Source: an uncultured Tateyamaria sp. (GTDB taxonomy: Bacteria > Pseudomonadota > Alphaproteobacteria > Rhodobacterales > Rhodobacteraceae). Taken from it: a stretch of 64,000 nucleotides of DNA. The translations under genes and the position numbers were made by a program. Positions 8,759 through 17,440 of this stretch are shown here, piece by piece (the first letter of the stretch is position 1; the number at the start of each line of letters is the position of its first letter). Below the pieces are notes generated by a model. It saw only the letters and a program-made list of their open reading frames with translations. It was not told the origin of the DNA and made no database searches. Where the stretch lies: positions 1-64,000 of the forward strand of contig NZ_CANLVZ010000017.1 in NCBI RefSeq assembly GCF_947494755.1, read 5' to 3'.

Positions 8759-9265
8759 TCAGGTCCAGATTTCAGGCTGCTGGGTGTAGGGCAGGTAAAG
8801 GGGGTGTTTGGGGTGCCCCGCCTTGGACAGCCCCAAATGGAACACCCGTTTGTCTAGCCCGCGCAACAAGGCCCCGACCTGTGCGCCGCGATCCAGATGC
8901 GCGCCGTGGGTGCCCCATGCGGCAATCACATCGGTTGACCACTTCGCCCGGTCCAGAATGGCGGCGTTATTGCCCGGCCCAATCGGATCGATGGCTGCCC
9001 GCATCGCCTTGGGATCGGTGTCGCGCCACGCAAAGATATTGGTAACCGCAAAGCTGCCATAGCCCAAGGCGCGCGCCCGTCGTTCGCAGCGTTCCACCGT
9101 CGGGTCATTCTGCACCTCGGTTGCGGTCGAGGGGTTCAGCATCACGAAATTCACCCGTTTGCCGTCAGGGTCCCACACCCGCGTCAGGCTATAGCGATAC
9201 CGTTCGCAGTCCGAATAGATCGCGGTGGAGGGCGCGTCGCCTTTGGTATGTGTGCGGGTAATCAT
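8759..9265 (-). CDS. DUF1643 family protein
   Basis: This is a 168-residue protein of the DUF1643 family, whose function is not established. The family core is visible in RYRYSLTRVWDPDGKRVNFV, LNPSTATEVQNDPTVERC, YGSFAVTNIFAWRDTDP and a late IAAWGTHG. Some members occur near DNA restriction or mobile genes, but here the surroundings are ordinary. I chose the ATG at 9265 (MITRTHTKGDAP), the usual beginning of Rhodobacteraceae homologues as I remember them. Longer readings begin with an ATG at 9286 or a TTG at 9316, and an AAAGGAG lies directly before the ATG at 9286, so the start is not settled. Confidence 0.75.
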   Translation of the reverse strand: MITRTHTKGDAPSTAIYSDCERYRYSLTRVWDPDGKRVNFVMLNPSTATEVQNDPTVERCERRARALGYGSFAVTNIFAWRDTDPKAMRAAIDPIGPGNNAAILDRAKWSTDVIAAWGTHGAHLDRGAQVGALLRGLDKRVFHLGLSKAGHPKHPLYLPYTQQPEIWT

Positions 9266-9373
9266 GGCCTGTATCTGCCAGCGCATCTCCTTTGGTGCAA
9301 TGACCGCCGGACACAAAAAGAGGCCGCCATGACGGCGACCTCAAGTTCTACGTGAGTGGTAGTCTTTTTATTA

Positions 9374-9877
9374 TTATTCGGCGGGCACAGCGACCTGGTT
9401 CCGGCGCAGGTCAAGCACGGCCCCTTTGGCTTCCATGATCGCGGCGGCGACAAGGGCGTAGACGATGTGACCCCACAGGGCGACCCATGTGATCCCGGTC
9501 CAGCCGAGGAAGGGTTTGTTGCCCGTGACGAGGTGCGCCATAAAGTAGAGCGCGAAGACCCAGAGCGCGACGCCGTAAGCCACGGCTGTCACCGACCAAT
9601 GCAGGCGGGGGGCCACCAGCAACTGGATGGGGCGGGCGATGGCAAAGTAGCCAACGGCGTAAAAGATCAGACCGGTCAGGGCGTGCAGCAGATGCGCAGC
9701 GCCGGATGGGTTTGCCCCGAAGATCGCCTTGAGCGAAGCGCCTGCAAGGCCGACGGGGGCCAGTTTTGCGTATCCAAACAGCGGGCTCAGGGCTTGGCCA
9801 AATGCGTCGAATGCGATTGTGGCGAAAGCGCCTGCGGTCAGGACGGTGCCAACGGTGCGAAGGGTTACTTGTGTCAT
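9374..9877 (-). CDS. Integral membrane protein of unknown family
   Basis: A 167-residue hydrophobic protein with about four membrane segments: near residues 5-25 (VGTVLTAGAFATIAFDAFG), ~62-80 (LLHALTGLIFYAVGYFAIA), ~93-115 (VTAVAYGVALWVFALYFMA) and ~125-145 (WTGITWVALWGHIVYALVA). The histidines at LLHAL, HW and WGH fall in or near membrane spans. The ATG at 9877 has a clear AGGAGA ribosome-binding site. I do not recognise the family. It stands alone between truB and the DUF1643 gene. The 192 bases upstream (9878-10069) show nothing I can name. Confidence 0.65.
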   Translation of the reverse strand: MTQVTLRTVGTVLTAGAFATIAFDAFGQALSPLFGYAKLAPVGLAGASLKAIFGANPSGAAHLLHALTGLIFYAVGYFAIARPIQLLVAPRLHWSVTAVAYGVALWVFALYFMAHLVTGNKPFLGWTGITWVALWGHIVYALVAAAIMEAKGAVLDLRRNQVAVPAE

Positions 9878-10069
9878 GTTCTCGTCTCCTAAAGAGTGGA
9901 CGTCTGTTGTTCGATGACACCAATATGGACTGATTGGTTCCGATTGTGTACCGGCCTCACGGAGGGCTTACCGCAGGTGTTGAATCTGTAATAATTGGGG
10001 GTGAGACGTGGCGTCGGATTGCGCTTCGTTACTGGAATCCGAACAAATGGATGTAACATTCAGGCCGAT

Positions 10070-10975
10070 CTACAGGTTGAACACCCGGGCCGGGTGCAAC
10101 TCGCCCGCCTTGTAGCGGCCTACGGCGACCGGAATCCCGTCAAGAGAGGCCCAGCACTCATCCCCGAATTCGACGTCCGTTGCCAGCACCATGCCAGGAT
10201 TACCATTGCGCATACGGGTCGCTCCTTCGGGGGTGGCTCGAACTTCGGGCAAATCGCTGAGGCCTTCGGCCACCGGGCGCAGATGCGCGTCCAGATCAGG
10301 GGATTGAGCCATCGCTTCTACCTGTTCCATGCTCAGCCCATCCGCGGCCTCGAAGGGCCCGGACCAGATCCGACGCAGCTCGCGGACGTGGCCGTAACAG
10401 CCCAAGGATTCGCCCAGATCCCGCGCGATCGAGCGCACGTAACCACCCTTGCCGCAGATCATCTCGAGCGTGACGTGATCCGGGTCGGGGCGATCCGTCA
10501 TCACAAGTTCCTCGACCCAGAGGGGGCGGGCTGCGATCTCGACATCCTCACCATCGCGCGCGAGCTTGTAGGCGCGCTGTCCGTCGATTTTGACGGCAGA
10601 GAATTTGGGCGGGATCTGCATGATGTCGCCAACAAAAGGCGACAAGGCGTCCTTGATCTGGTCGTCCGTCGGGCGGATGTCGGAGGTGGCCAGCACTTCG
10701 CCCTCGGCATCGTCGGTGTTGGTGGATTGGCCCAGACGCACAGTAAATTGGTAGGCCTTGAGCGCGTCGGTGATATAGGGCACCGTCTTGGTCGCCTCAC
10801 CAAGGGCCACCGCCAGCACACCGGTCGCATCGGGGTCCAGAGTGCCAGCATGCCCAGCCTTCTTTGCCCCCATGGCCCATCGCACCTTGTTGACCACGGC
10901 AGTCGATGTGGGACCGGCTGGTTTGTCGATCACCAGCCAGCCGGAAATGTCGCGCCCCTTGCGTGTGCGGCCCAT
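10070..10975 (-). CDS. truB: tRNA pseudouridine-55 synthase
   Basis: TruB converts U55 in the T-loop of nearly all tRNAs to pseudouridine and also acts as a tRNA chaperone. The 301 residues fit the family. The catalytic aspartate lies in [14 protein letters not shown] near residue 45. The family opening [17 protein letters not shown] and the motifs [20 protein letters not shown] and [13 protein letters not shown] follow. The C-terminal ~60 residues form a PUA-like tail. It lies downstream of rbfA in the same direction as usual, but with a MATE gene and a phosphodiester glycosidase gene inserted between. Confidence 0.97.
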   Translation of the reverse strand: MGRTRKGRDISGWLVIDKPAGPTSTAVVNKVRWAMGAKKAGHAGTLDPDATGVLAVALGEATKTVPYITDALKAYQFTVRLGQSTNTDDAEGEVLATSDIRPTDDQIKDALSPFVGDIMQIPPKFSAVKIDGQRAYKLARDGEDVEIAARPLWVEELVMTDRPDPDHVTLEMICGKGGYVRSIARDLGESLGCYGHVRELRRIWSGPFEAADGLSMEQVEAMAQSPDLDAHLRPVAEGLSDLPEVRATPEGATRMRNGNPGMVLATDVEFGDECWASLDGIPVAVGRYKAGELHPARVFNL

Positions 10976-11041
10976 GGATTGCCTCGTCTGTTTATCAGAG
11001 GTGCCGCCTAGCCGAGCGTGTGCGCCCTTGTCAATCGCGGG

Positions 11042-12433
11042 TCAGTCTGAGGAAGCGGCACTGCGCGCCATCCGCGCAGGCCCGCTGATGCCGGGCGCGT
11101 CCCTGCCAAGCAGGCCAACTGCGCGGCAGGCAATCACAGCGCCATAGGCCCCGAGAACATTCGCCGCGATGGCTGCGCCCAGAATGCCGGTATAACCAAA
11201 GACCATCACGCCGATCCATGCAAACGGCATATAGATCAGCGCAATCCGCCCCGCGCTTAGCCCCATGGACCACAGCGCGCGGTCGCGGGCATTCATGGCG
11301 GCGTTGCCAGTGATCAGAATGCCGTACCCGAACAACGACAGGCCGACAAAGCGCAGATATTGTGCCCCGTATTCCGCCGCCTCTTCGTTATCGGCCACAA
11401 GGGCCACGACCGGATTGGCAAAAAGCATAAGTACTGTCGCAAGGGCCGCGCCATACACGGCACAGGCGATGAAGGTCAGGCGCACCGCCCTTTGTGCGCG
11501 TTCGGTTTGGTCCGCGCCCCAGGCTTGGCCGACGACCGGGCCAATGCCGGACGACATCGCCAGCATTGGCAACAATAGCAACGATTGTACCCGTGTGGCG
11601 GCCCCAAACCCGGCGACGGCTGTTTCACCCACCACGGCGACGGCTGCCGTGACAGCTGCCATGCCACCGGGATTGATCGCATTTGACAGGGATGCGGGGC
11701 CTGCCACACGCCCAATCCGCTTGAGCGAGCGGCCCAGATCCTTGATCGGGTTGAGGTTGAAACAGACATCCCCGTGCCACCACGCATAGCCGATGACGCC
11801 GGTAAAGCTGACGAACCGGGCGATGAACGTGGCCATGCCCGCGCCCGCAACGCCCAGTTCCGGAATCGGTCCCCAGCCAAAGATCAACAGCGGGGTGAAC
11901 CCGATATTGAGGATCGCCTGCCCCAACATGGTGATCGCGGCCACTTCGGACCGGCCTGCCGCACGGAAGACGGAGTTCAGCGACATCGACACCACGAGAA
12001 ACGGGAAGCTGACGCACCACCAAAGAATGTAGGCCATGATCGCTTCAAGCACTTTGTCCGAGGCCCCCATCAGGCTGAACAGCCAAGGTGCAGCGAGATA
12101 AAACAGGATCGTCGCAGTGGTCGACAGCGCAAGACCCAACATCATGGCGTGCAGCGTCATGCGCTGCTTGCCTTGGTCCTCGCCACGGCCAAGGGCCTGA
12201 CTGATCACCGTGCTTGTGCCTGCGCTCAACCCGATGGACAAAGACGTCAGGGTCATAATCACCGGATAGATGAAGCCAACAGCCGTCAGCGCGAAATCCC
12301 CGTACCGCGCCAGAAAGAACGCATCGGCGAGCCCCACCATCAAAACGCCAAAGATCCCGATGCTCATAGGGGCGGAAACGCGAAACAACGCCCACCCGAC
12401 GGGCTGGTCATTCAGGTTTTCGGTCTTGGACAT
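11042..12433 (-). CDS. MATE-family efflux transporter
   Basis: This is a 463-residue multidrug and toxin extrusion protein that would export organic compounds in exchange for Na+ or H+. The two-fold MATE layout is visible: the N-half includes APMSIGIFGVLMVGLADAFF and LSIGLSAGTSTVISQALGRG, and the C-half includes AGFGAATRVQSLLLLPMLAM and GPVVGQAWGADQTERAQRAV. About twelve membrane spans are expected. It starts 42 bp after the phosphodiester glycosidase stop, so it is probably co-transcribed with rbfA. Substrate cannot be told. Confidence 0.93.
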   Translation of the reverse strand: MSKTENLNDQPVGWALFRVSAPMSIGIFGVLMVGLADAFFLARYGDFALTAVGFIYPVIMTLTSLSIGLSAGTSTVISQALGRGEDQGKQRMTLHAMMLGLALSTTATILFYLAAPWLFSLMGASDKVLEAIMAYILWWCVSFPFLVVSMSLNSVFRAAGRSEVAAITMLGQAILNIGFTPLLIFGWGPIPELGVAGAGMATFIARFVSFTGVIGYAWWHGDVCFNLNPIKDLGRSLKRIGRVAGPASLSNAINPGGMAAVTAAVAVVGETAVAGFGAATRVQSLLLLPMLAMSSGIGPVVGQAWGADQTERAQRAVRLTFIACAVYGAALATVLMLFANPVVALVADNEEAAEYGAQYLRFVGLSLFGYGILITGNAAMNARDRALWSMGLSAGRIALIYMPFAWIGVMVFGYTGILGAAIAANVLGAYGAVIACRAVGLLGRDAPGISGPARMARSAASSD

Positions 12434-12475
12434 GGGGCGGCCTCGCGGTTGGACGGGATAGCCCCGCGCGGAGGC

Positions 12476-13213
12476 CTAACGCTCGGCAGGCTCAACCGTT
12501 CCAATGATCGGCCCGAGCGAAAATCCGATATCGCGCCGATTGATGTCCGGCGCATAAAGCCGCGAGATGTTACCGTCCAGAAACAGCGCATTGGGCATCT
12601 TGAGGTGGTCGCGAAACAGCGTGCCGAACTCGTGGAAGGTCACGGCACTGTTCGAGATTGCAAAGATCGCGGTCTTGCCGTCTGCGCTGGTGCCGACCCC
12701 GTTGCGGATATAGCGCGATGTGCTGTCGACCAGAAAGCGGGGATGCAAAGCGCCCTCAATCACCAGCATCGGACCCGATTGGGTTGCATGGGTGCAGTCC
12801 GGGGGATTGTCCAGGAAGCGCAGCGTCTCGATCACGTCCGCGCGGCCCTCTCTCAGGCACAATATGCCGTTGGGCAACAATCCGAAATTGCCCGGACCTG
12901 CATTGGGAACAACGCGCATCTGTTCGGTGCCGTCTTCGACATAGTAACCCACCGGGGCGCGATCATCGTGATACATGCCTGCGTTCATCGCAAAGCCAAG
13001 CTGTTGCCCCTCGGCCTGCAAGGCGCGATCCACGGCGCTGAACTGGCCATAGATATTGCCGTTGTCATCGCGCAGAAACAGATCCAGCGTCTGGGTCGTC
13101 AGATCGACGGTGCAGACGGTATAGCTTGTGTCGTCATAGCGGATGTCCTCGCAGGTGGTTGCCCAAACCGGGCAGGCCCAAACAAGCAGAACCGCAAGAA
13201 CGGCGCGTATCAC
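12476..13213 (-). CDS. Secreted phosphodiester glycosidase-like protein (DUF2233/NAGPA type)
   Basis: A 245-residue exported protein with a signal peptide ([17 protein letters not shown]) and the fold of the NAGPA-type phosphodiester glycosidases. Diagnostic segments are [22 protein letters not shown] and [13 protein letters not shown] near the C-terminus. Family members cleave sugar-phosphate diester caps, and bacterial substrates are mostly unknown, perhaps exopolysaccharide or cell-wall decoration. The start is a GTG at 13213 forming GTGA with the rbfA stop. The signal peptide begins right there, so the GTG is convincing. Translation is thus coupled to rbfA, an odd functional pairing. Confidence 0.82.
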   Translation of the reverse strand: MIRAVLAVLLVWACPVWATTCEDIRYDDTSYTVCTVDLTTQTLDLFLRDDNGNIYGQFSAVDRALQAEGQQLGFAMNAGMYHDDRAPVGYYVEDGTEQMRVVPNAGPGNFGLLPNGILCLREGRADVIETLRFLDNPPDCTHATQSGPMLVIEGALHPRFLVDSTSRYIRNGVGTSADGKTAIFAISNSAVTFHEFGTLFRDHLKMPNALFLDGNISRLYAPDINRRDIGFSLGPIIGTVEPAER

Positions 13214-13605
13214 GCGTCCGTATCCCGGCGGACATCGTCCTGATTCAGCATCCGGCGGGTGTCATCCATCCGGTCGAATGTCTCGTCCAGTTGGAACCGC
13301 AGGTCAGGCGCGAATTTCAGCGCGAGCTTCTTGGACACGGCGCGGCGCAACTCGCCCTTGTTGCGCGCCAGCAGTTTGAGCACTTCGTCCTGACCTTGCC
13401 CGCCCAAAGGCAGCACGTACGCCGTCGCGATGCGCAGATCGGGGGACGTGCGCACCTCGCCCACGGTGATCGACATGCGGTTGAGGTCCGGATCATGCAC
13501 GTCGCCGCGCGCCAGCACCTCAGACAGAGACCGGCGGATCAACTCGCCCACGCGCAACTGGCGCTGAGAGGGGCCGGGGCCGTCATGAAATTTGTTCTTT
13601 GCCAT
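13210..13605 (-). CDS. rbfA: Ribosome-binding factor A
   Basis: RbfA helps mature the 16S rRNA 5' end and central helices of the 30S subunit. The ~131 residues show the KH-like family features: [19 protein letters not shown] at the N-terminus, then [20 protein letters not shown] and a helix-kink-helix region ending in [10 protein letters not shown] chose the ATG at 13605 ([10 protein letters not shown]), the usual family beginning. The ATG at 13614 adds three residues. It is divergent from dapB with 88 bp between. It heads a run leading to the glycosidase, MATE and truB genes. Confidence 0.93.
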   Translation of the reverse strand: MAKNKFHDGPGPSQRQLRVGELIRRSLSEVLARGDVHDPDLNRMSITVGEVRTSPDLRIATAYVLPLGGQGQDEVLKLLARNKGELRRAVSKKLALKFAPDLRFQLDETFDRMDDTRRMLNQDDVRRDTDA

Positions 13606-13693
13606 ATGCCCCATCTAAGACCAACGCGGCCCTTTGCCAACCGTGCGCGGGCAGGGTAGGACAGCAAGAAATCGCCAAACAGAGGGTTAACGC

Positions 13694-14509
13694 ATGTCAG
13701 AACTGCCGGGGATCGTGATTGCGGGTGCATCGGGGCGCATGGGCCAGATGCTGATCCGGTCTGTGCTGGACGATGACAGGATGCGGCTGGTGGGCGCGCT
13801 TGAACGTCCCGGTCACGATTGGGTGGGCCGTGACGTGGGCGAGGCGATGGGTGGTGCTCCCTTAGGTGTGCAAGTCTATGACGACGCGCTAGAACCTATG
13901 GCACGTGCCCAGGCCGTAATCGACTTCACCGCGCCCGAGGCCACCATTGCGCTGAGCCATGTGGCCGCCCAGGCCCGCGCGGCGCACATCATCGGCACAA
14001 CCGGCATGACAGAGGCGCAGATCGCGCAGCTTGAACCAGCCTCACGTCACTGTGCCATCGTGCGCGCAGGTAATATGAGCCTTGGGGTTAACCTGCTGGT
14101 GCAACTGACCAAACAGGTCGCCGCCGCACTGGACGAGGATTTCGATATCGAAGTGATTGAGGCGCACCATCACCACAAGGTTGATGCCCCATCCGGAACG
14201 GCTTTGATGCTGGGCGAGGCTGCTGCCGAAGGGCGCGGGGTGGTCCTGAACGCGGTCAAGGATGCGGCCCGTGACGGGATCACCGGTGCGCGCACCCGTG
14301 GCCATATCGGCTTTTCCAACATTCGTGGTGGGGACATCGTGGGCGAACATGATGTGCTGTTTGCCGGGCAGGGCGAGCGGATCGTGCTGCGCCACATGGC
14401 GACTGACCGCGCGCTCTTTGCGAAAGGCGCGCTCAAGGCCGCATTGTGGGCGCAAGGGCAGGCTCCGGGCGAATACGACATGCTGGATGTGCTGGGCCTC
14501 AAGCGCTGA
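13694..14509 (+). CDS. dapB: 4-hydroxy-tetrahydrodipicolinate reductase
   Basis: DapB reduces hydroxy-tetrahydrodipicolinate with NAD(P)H in lysine and diaminopimelate synthesis. The 271 residues show the Rossmann nucleotide motif GASGRMGQM near residue 10, TGMTEAQI, and the substrate/catalytic region [15 protein letters not shown] around residue 155, including the family HHxxKxDxPSG pattern. The end [10 protein letters not shown] is typical. Its substrate is made by the DapA enzyme encoded at 59854-60726, far away in the same window. It is followed by a small secreted protein gene on the same strand. Confidence 0.97.
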   Translation: MSELPGIVIAGASGRMGQMLIRSVLDDDRMRLVGALERPGHDWVGRDVGEAMGGAPLGVQVYDDALEPMARAQAVIDFTAPEATIALSHVAAQARAAHIIGTTGMTEAQIAQLEPASRHCAIVRAGNMSLGVNLLVQLTKQVAAALDEDFDIEVIEAHHHHKVDAPSGTALMLGEAAAEGRGVVLNAVKDAARDGITGARTRGHIGFSNIRGGDIVGEHDVLFAGQGERIVLRHMATDRALFAKGALKAALWAQGQAPGEYDMLDVLGLKR

Positions 14510-14611
14510 CCCGCGCGCCCGCGTCGAAAATTTTCCCACGGTGAGTGAACCAAACCGCTCGGTCGCGCGTAAGTCTTGATAGACCTACTGCTAGTCACCG
14601 GGAAACACTCC

Positions 14612-14965
14612 ATGCGTTCACTTGCTTTTGCCGCTGTTGCTGCCCTGCTTGCCGGGCCCGCCTTTGCTGAACTGGTAAAGGTCGAGGATCAACGTCAGTT
14701 CGTCGAGTTGACGGCAGGCAAGACGCTGACGCGCCCCATGGTCAAACTGACGGTGACGCCGGATGGGCAGATCGAAGGGCGCGGCTCACTCTGGGATATC
14801 GAGGGTAGCTGGTCCTGGCAGGACGGCTATTTCTGCCGTGACCTGTTCTGGGGTGGCGATGCGCTTGGCTATAATTGCCAGCAGGTTCAAGCCTCGGCCG
14901 ATGGTCGCATTAAGTTTACTTCCGACCGTGGTACGGGCGACAGCGCAATGTTCACTCTCCGCTAA
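14612..14965 (+). CDS. Small periplasmic protein of unknown function
   Basis: A 117-residue exported protein with a clear signal peptide (MRSLAFAAVAALLAGPAFA) and a compact mature domain of ~98 residues containing GRGSLWDIEGSWSWQDGYF, then CRDLFWGGDALGYNCQ and a closing KFTSDRGTGDSAMFTLR. Two cysteines could form a disulfide. The ATG at 14612 is chosen because the signal peptide starts there; the longer in-frame reading begins with a TTG at 14576. Similar Rhodobacteraceae proteins are, as I recall, sometimes labelled dihydrodipicolinate reductase because of the neighbouring gene, but nothing in the sequence supports that activity. Confidence 0.7.
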   Translation: MRSLAFAAVAALLAGPAFAELVKVEDQRQFVELTAGKTLTRPMVKLTVTPDGQIEGRGSLWDIEGSWSWQDGYFCRDLFWGGDALGYNCQQVQASADGRIKFTSDRGTGDSAMFTLR

Positions 14966-15026
14966 GCGGCGTTTGCAGGTAACAGCCTGAACGGTACAGT
15001 GCCTCAACGTAGCTTTGAGGACCCAC

Positions 15027-15824
15027 ATGACACATGACGAGACCATCGCGACGATTGCCGATGCGTTGCGCGATGCACGCGGTGTGCGGGGCCTGTTCCT
15101 GAGCGGCAGCTATGGAAATGGCCTGGCGGATCAGTACAGCGACATCGATTTCGTGCTGGTCGCGGATGAGGGCGCAAGCGAAGCGGTCGCCGCTCTCTGG
15201 CGATCGGCCGTCGAACGGACGGGAGAGATCGTGCTTTGGTGGGATCGCACGACAGTGCCCGTCCTGATCAACGCAATCACGGCGGATTGGACGCGCACGG
15301 ACGTCATTCTGCTCAAGCCCGAACAGATGGGCCATCATACCCAAGCGGCGCTGAAGCCAGTCTTTGACCATGACGACATCTATGCCGGTCTGAATGATGC
15401 GTCCCCGCCCGCCCAGCCAAACCTCAGGAAATTCCGCTATCAGGTCGAAGAGTTCATTCGCATTCTTGGGCTGCTGCATCTGGCGGAGGGGCGCAAGGAA
15501 TACATCAACGGCGTGCTTGGCGTCTTTCATCTGCGCAACTTGCTGGTGGAATTGATGATCGACGAAACCAGCGCACCCAATCGAGGCGGCATATTGCACC
15601 TCAACCGGTTGATCACCGATGCGCAAAAGAAGGTTTTGACCGGCTTGCCCCCTGCCGTGCCCACCCGCGCGGCCATGATCGAGGCGCATATGGCCTACGC
15701 CGCGGCCTATCTGCCTCGCGCCCGCAAACGGGCGGATGCGTTAGGCATAGACTGGCCGGACCGGTTCGAAGAGGTGACATGGGCCAAGCTGGGCGCAACG
15801 CTTGACCTTGTTCGACCGTATTAA
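15027..15824 (+). CDS. Nucleotidyltransferase-domain protein
   Basis: A 265-residue protein with a pol-beta-type nucleotidyltransferase core. The motif LFLSGSYGNGLADQYSDIDF supplies the GS and the DxD metal ligands near residues 28-46, and a third acidic residue may lie in RTDVILLKPEQ. The C-terminal half is helical (QVEEFIRILGLLHLAEGRKE) as in aminoglycoside adenylyltransferase-like and MNT-like proteins. The ATG at 15027 follows GAGG at a good distance, while a TTG 12 bases earlier is less likely. No partner HEPN toxin gene is adjacent, so an antitoxin role is not supported. The substrate is unknown. Confidence 0.75.
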   Translation: MTHDETIATIADALRDARGVRGLFLSGSYGNGLADQYSDIDFVLVADEGASEAVAALWRSAVERTGEIVLWWDRTTVPVLINAITADWTRTDVILLKPEQMGHHTQAALKPVFDHDDIYAGLNDASPPAQPNLRKFRYQVEEFIRILGLLHLAEGRKEYINGVLGVFHLRNLLVELMIDETSAPNRGGILHLNRLITDAQKKVLTGLPPAVPTRAAMIEAHMAYAAAYLPRARKRADALGIDWPDRFEEVTWAKLGATLDLVRPY

Positions 15825-15833
15825 GCGCGGTTC

Positions 15834-16007
15834 TCAGAAGTCGACCGCAAGCCCCTTCTTTTCCCAATCGCCATAACGCACGGGCTCTGGCCCCTCGCGC
15901 CCGCCCAACTCTGTCGGCAGGTCAAGGCCCTTGTCGGCCTTGCGCCGTGCCTCTGCTTCGGCAAGGGCGCGTTTGGCGGCGGGGGGCAGGTCTGGATCAT
16001 CTGACAT
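15834..16007 (-). CDS. DUF1674 protein, SDHAF4-type succinate dehydrogenase assembly factor
   Basis: This 57-residue gene is short enough to be missed by automated cut-offs. The translation starts MSDDPDLPPAAKRALAEAEA and ends with the family signature ELGGREGPEPVRYGDWEKKG then LAVDF. The mitochondrial homologue SDHAF4/Sdh8 binds the flavinylated SdhA subunit and protects it during assembly, and a similar role in alphaproteobacteria is inferred. The ATG at 16007 has an AGAGGAA ribosome-binding site about 8 bases upstream. It is divergent from rsmB, a placement I recall as common in Rhodobacteraceae, and convergent with the nucleotidyltransferase gene. Confidence 0.88.
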   Translation of the reverse strand: MSDDPDLPPAAKRALAEAEARRKADKGLDLPTELGGREGPEPVRYGDWEKKGLAVDF

Positions 16008-16093
16008 GGCGGGTTCCTCTTGCGGCTTGCCCTTGATATACGCCCGTTTCCGATCCCGGCAAGCGGGTGCGGCATCATCATTCGAGGACGTTC

Positions 16094-17362
16094 ATGAGCG
16101 ATATTGGCCTGCCTGCCCGGCGCAGCGCGATCTTTCTGCTGGATCAGATCATCGGCGAGGGCAAGCTGATGAGTGAGTTGATCGGATCGGGTGTGCTGGA
16201 TCGGCTGGACCCTGCGGATCGTGCCCGCGCGCAACGGTTGGCGACCGAAACGCTGCGCAGCATGGAACGCGCCGACCGCATCCTGCAACGCCACTTGCAG
16301 AAATATCCCCCCTTGACTGTGCGTAACGCGCTGCGGGTCGGCACGGTTGAACTTTGTCAGGGCGAGGCCGCGCATGGCGTGGTGAACGCGATGGTCGGTC
16401 TGATTTCCAAACACAAGCGCTATGGCCACCTCAAGGGGCTCGTGAATGCGGTCTTGCGCAAGGTGGCCGACAAAGGCCCCGAGCAGTGGCCAAATCTGCG
16501 CACACCGCGCTTGCCCAAATGGCTGCGTGGCCCGCTGGTCGAGGCTTGGGGTGGCGAGACAGTCCTGGGAATCGAGGCAGGACATTATGCGGCGGTGCCG
16601 TTGGACTTGACGCCCAAGGCGGATGCCACGGCTGTGGCGAAAGCGACCGGCGGCACCGTGTTGCCCACCGGATCCGTGCGGCTGACGGAGGCGGGGCAGG
16701 TGTCAAACCTCCCGGGGTTCACCTCAGGCGACTGGTGGGTGCAAGACGCTGCCGCGGCGATCCCGGCGCGTGTTCTGGATGTAAAACCGGGGGAGAAGGT
16801 GCTTGATCTATGCGCCGCGCCGGGGGGCAAGACGATGCAATTGGCCGCGACGGATGCGGATGTCACGGCGGTCGATATCTCCAACGGGCGGATGGAGCGT
16901 GTGGCGCAGAACCTTGTGCGCACCCAGCTTTCGGCGACAACCCGAGTGGCGGATGTGTTTGACCTCACGGGCCAATACGATGCGATCCTGCTGGATGCGC
17001 CCTGTTCGGCCACGGGGACGATCCGCCGCCACCCCGACTTGCCATTCGCCAAGGATGGGTCTGAATTTGGAATGCTGATCGAGTTGCAGGGGCGTATGCT
17101 CGATCACGCGCTGACCCTGCTGAAACCCGGTGGACGGATGGTGTTTTGCACCTGTTCCCTGCTGCCGGACGAGGGCGAAGTGCAGATCGAAGAGGCGCTG
17201 GCCCGCCATCCGGACCTGTCTGTTGATCGCGCGGCGCTGGATGTGCCCGGTGTGGACCCCGCATGGATCACCGAAGAGGGTGGCCTGCGCTTGCGTCCGG
17301 ACCTATGGGCGGAACTTGGCCACATGGACGGGTTTTACGTCGCGGCCCTGCAGAAATCCTGA
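16094..17362 (+). CDS. rsmB: RsmB/NOP-family RNA (cytosine-C5)-methyltransferase
   Basis: This 422-residue enzyme is of the type that methylates C967 of 16S rRNA with S-adenosylmethionine. The N-terminal ~130 residues form a NusB-like RNA-binding domain (ARRSAIFLLDQIIGEGKL, AAHGVVNAMVGLI). The catalytic domain has the SAM site VLDLCAAPGGKTMQLAA, motif IV DAPCSATGTIRRHPD and motif VI with the second conserved cysteine, FCTCSLLPDEGE. The ATG at 16094 has a GAGGA ribosome-binding site; a GTG at 16067 would add nine residues. The catalytic cysteines are present, so it should be active. The exact target base is inferred from family. Confidence 0.93.
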   Translation: MSDIGLPARRSAIFLLDQIIGEGKLMSELIGSGVLDRLDPADRARAQRLATETLRSMERADRILQRHLQKYPPLTVRNALRVGTVELCQGEAAHGVVNAMVGLISKHKRYGHLKGLVNAVLRKVADKGPEQWPNLRTPRLPKWLRGPLVEAWGGETVLGIEAGHYAAVPLDLTPKADATAVAKATGGTVLPTGSVRLTEAGQVSNLPGFTSGDWWVQDAAAAIPARVLDVKPGEKVLDLCAAPGGKTMQLAATDADVTAVDISNGRMERVAQNLVRTQLSATTRVADVFDLTGQYDAILLDAPCSATGTIRRHPDLPFAKDGSEFGMLIELQGRMLDHALTLLKPGGRMVFCTCSLLPDEGEVQIEEALARHPDLSVDRAALDVPGVDPAWITEEGGLRLRPDLWAELGHMDGFYVAALQKS

Positions 17363-17440
17363 CCAGATCGCGTGACTTGAAGGCGGCCCGGGGCTAGAGT
17401 GTGCCCAAACGGCGCTTAAAGACGCATCAAGGCAGGCAGT

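Noticed and set aside
11774-13243. 489-codon plus-strand frame
   Set aside because: Antisense to MATE, phosphodiester glycosidase and rbfA genes, all of which have clear motifs on the other strand.
15027-15824. Antitoxin of an MNT/HEPN toxin-antitoxin pair
   Set aside because: The nucleotidyltransferase is larger than MNT antitoxins and no HEPN gene is adjacent.
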